A stretch of DNA of 32,282 bases from an uncultured bacterium (lineage in GTDB: Bacteria; Cyanobacteriota; Vampirovibrionia; Gastranaerophilales; Gastranaerophilaceae), in contig CACWZA010000020.1 in assembly GCA_902765215.1 (NCBI GenBank), positions 1-32,282 on the forward strand, written 5' to 3'. Positions 31,779 to 32,282 of the stretch are shown piece by piece (positions within the stretch are counted from its first letter, which is position 1; every line of letters begins with the position of its first letter). The position numbers and the translations under genes were made by a program. The notes under the pieces are model-generated. The model did not search any database. It saw nothing but the letters and a program-made list of their open reading frames with translations, and was not told the DNA's origin.

Positions 31779-31946
31779 TTACTTGGTTTCCTTGTGTACT
31801 GTGTGTTTTTTACAAGTCGGACAATACTTGCTTAATTCAAGTCTGTCTTTGATATTCTTTTTATTTTTTGTTGTTGTGTAGTTTCTTTCTTTGCAATCTT
31901 CGCAAGCTAAAACTACCATTTTGTCTACTTTTCCTTTGATACCCAT
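31779..31946 (-). CDS. rpmG: 50S ribosomal protein L33 (zinc-binding form)
   Basis: This 55-residue reading frame starts [18 protein letters not shown] and ends [14 protein letters not shown]. The pairs CEDC and CPTC are a zinc ribbon, so it is the Cys-containing L33 type. The middle, [21 protein letters not shown], is characteristic. AAGGA lies about 10 bases before the ATG. It is the first gene of the rpmG-tRNA-Trp-secE-nusG-rplK-rplA unit as transcribed. Confidence 0.95.
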   Translation of the reverse strand: MGIKGKVDKMVVLACEDCKERNYTTTKNKKNIKDRLELSKYCPTCKKHTVHKETK

Positions 31947-31979
31947 CGTTTTTATCCTTTATAAAATTTTTCCTATTAA

Positions 31980-32005
31980 AAAAGAATGTGTTATCACATT
32001 CTTTT
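31980..32005 (-). terminator. Terminator or attenuator hairpin upstream of rpmG
   Basis: An 11-bp perfect stem (31980-31990 with 31995-32005, loop four bases) is followed on the minus strand by TTTTTTAAT. It is 34 bases before the rpmG ATG. A TATTAT -10-like sequence lies just upstream (complement of 32013-32018). If that is the promoter, the hairpin is an attenuator; otherwise it ends an upstream gene outside the window. Confidence 0.5.
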
Positions 32006-32130
32006 GTCGGCTATAATATCTTAAAATAAACATAATTATTTTGCAAATGTTTATTCTGCAATATTACGGTTTATTAACTAAAATGTTGTTTAGGGGTAAA
32101 TATAGAATTAACCCTCACCCGTATTTGTAA

Positions 32131-32181
32131 GAAATCAAAGATTTCTACAACTACTCCCTCCCCCTTTACATAGGGGGAGGG
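32131..32181. repeat. Two adjacent hairpins next to the right terminal repeat
   Basis: gaaatc/gatttc (32131-32136 with 32140-32145) is followed by a 10-bp GC-rich stem, ccctccccct (32156-32165) with agggggaggg (32172-32181). Neither has a T-run. They adjoin the terminal repeat at 32213 and probably belong to the same kind of dispersed intergenic repeat. Nothing coding is seen from 32019 to 32212. Confidence 0.6.
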
Positions 32182-32212
32182 TCGGGAGGGGGTAATCCGA
32201 CCTTTTCGGAGT

Positions 32213-32282
32213 AATCCGCAGATGTTGGATTTTACTCATTGAGTTCACTGTTTGAGCGATTTTACTAACATAAAAAACATCT
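32213..32282. repeat. Terminal direct repeat, right copy
   Basis: Identical to positions 1-70 except one base. Here it is preceded by ccgaccttttcggagt, which lies outside the sequence visible on the left. The inner inverted arm of the element is cut off by the contig end. Confidence 0.85.

Noticed and set aside
1-32282. Circular molecule closed through the 70-base terminal repeat
   Set aside because: The copies differ at one internal base, and the content is chromosomal (ribosomal proteins, leuS, secY) without plasmid or phage functions. A dispersed repeat is simpler.

Overview
This 32.3 kb AT-rich window looks like one complete metagenomic contig. The family mix suggests a non-photosynthetic cyanobacterial relative (Vampirovibrionia/Melainabacteria, probably a gut Gastranaerophilales). 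The evidence is a GH57 glycogen branching enzyme, LptB/LptF-type lipopolysaccharide export (so an outer membrane), frequent starts without a Shine-Dalgarno sequence, and proteins with Asn/Pro/Tyr-rich N-terminal tails. The taxonomy is inferred from gene content; no marker was compared with a database. The first 70 bases recur at the right end with one mismatch, so the contig probably breaks inside a dispersed repeat at both ends.

Layout, left to right. 1-364: repeat element and a strong hairpin. 365-571: small Cys-containing protein. 848-2572: GH57 branching enzyme. 2677-4119: radical SAM protein. 4244-6724: leucyl-tRNA synthetase, preceded by a perfect 20-bp palindrome. 6768-7598 (-): matrixin-like metalloprotease without a signal peptide. 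7706-8645: ybaB-recR. 8699-9634: orphan OppF-type ATPase. 9644-12031 (-): DXS-like thiamine-diphosphate enzyme with a signal peptide and a 186-residue K/E/P/T-rich tail. 12204-14835: lptB, an LptF/G permease and a phosphodiester-glycosidase-like protein, joined by TAATG overlaps. 14836-15267 (-) and 15373-19521 (-): an unknown small protein and a giant protein carrying an intact RelA/SpoT-type synthetase domain. 19813-22682: rpsE-rpmD-rplO-secY. 22744-29025: lineage-specific genes (unknown protein, HD-domain protein, coiled-coil protein, a protein with about 50 QPQPQV repeats, and a sigma-70 factor). 29093-29342: a GC-richer 53-bp repeat in three copies. 29480-31946 (-): rplA, rplK, nusG, secE, tRNA-Trp and rpmG, in reverse order of transcription.

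The housekeeping genes form two pieces of the classical ribosomal operons. The spc piece starts at rpsE with its own promoter and ends at secY with a terminator. The secE-nusG-rplK-rplA piece ends in a terminator after rplA, with no rplJ, rplL or rpoBC following. Short hairpins sit just upstream of the ribosome binding sites of nusG, rplK and rplA, and the rplK and rplA leaders show compensatory stem changes.

The most unusual items are the RelA/SpoT-domain giant protein, which is effector- or toxin-like in architecture; the apparently exported DXS paralogue, which lacks the known phosphate-binding arginines; the Pro/Gln-repeat protein, which could be a ruler or spacer protein; the covarying r-protein leaders; and several promoters placed so that transcription would begin at the start codon.
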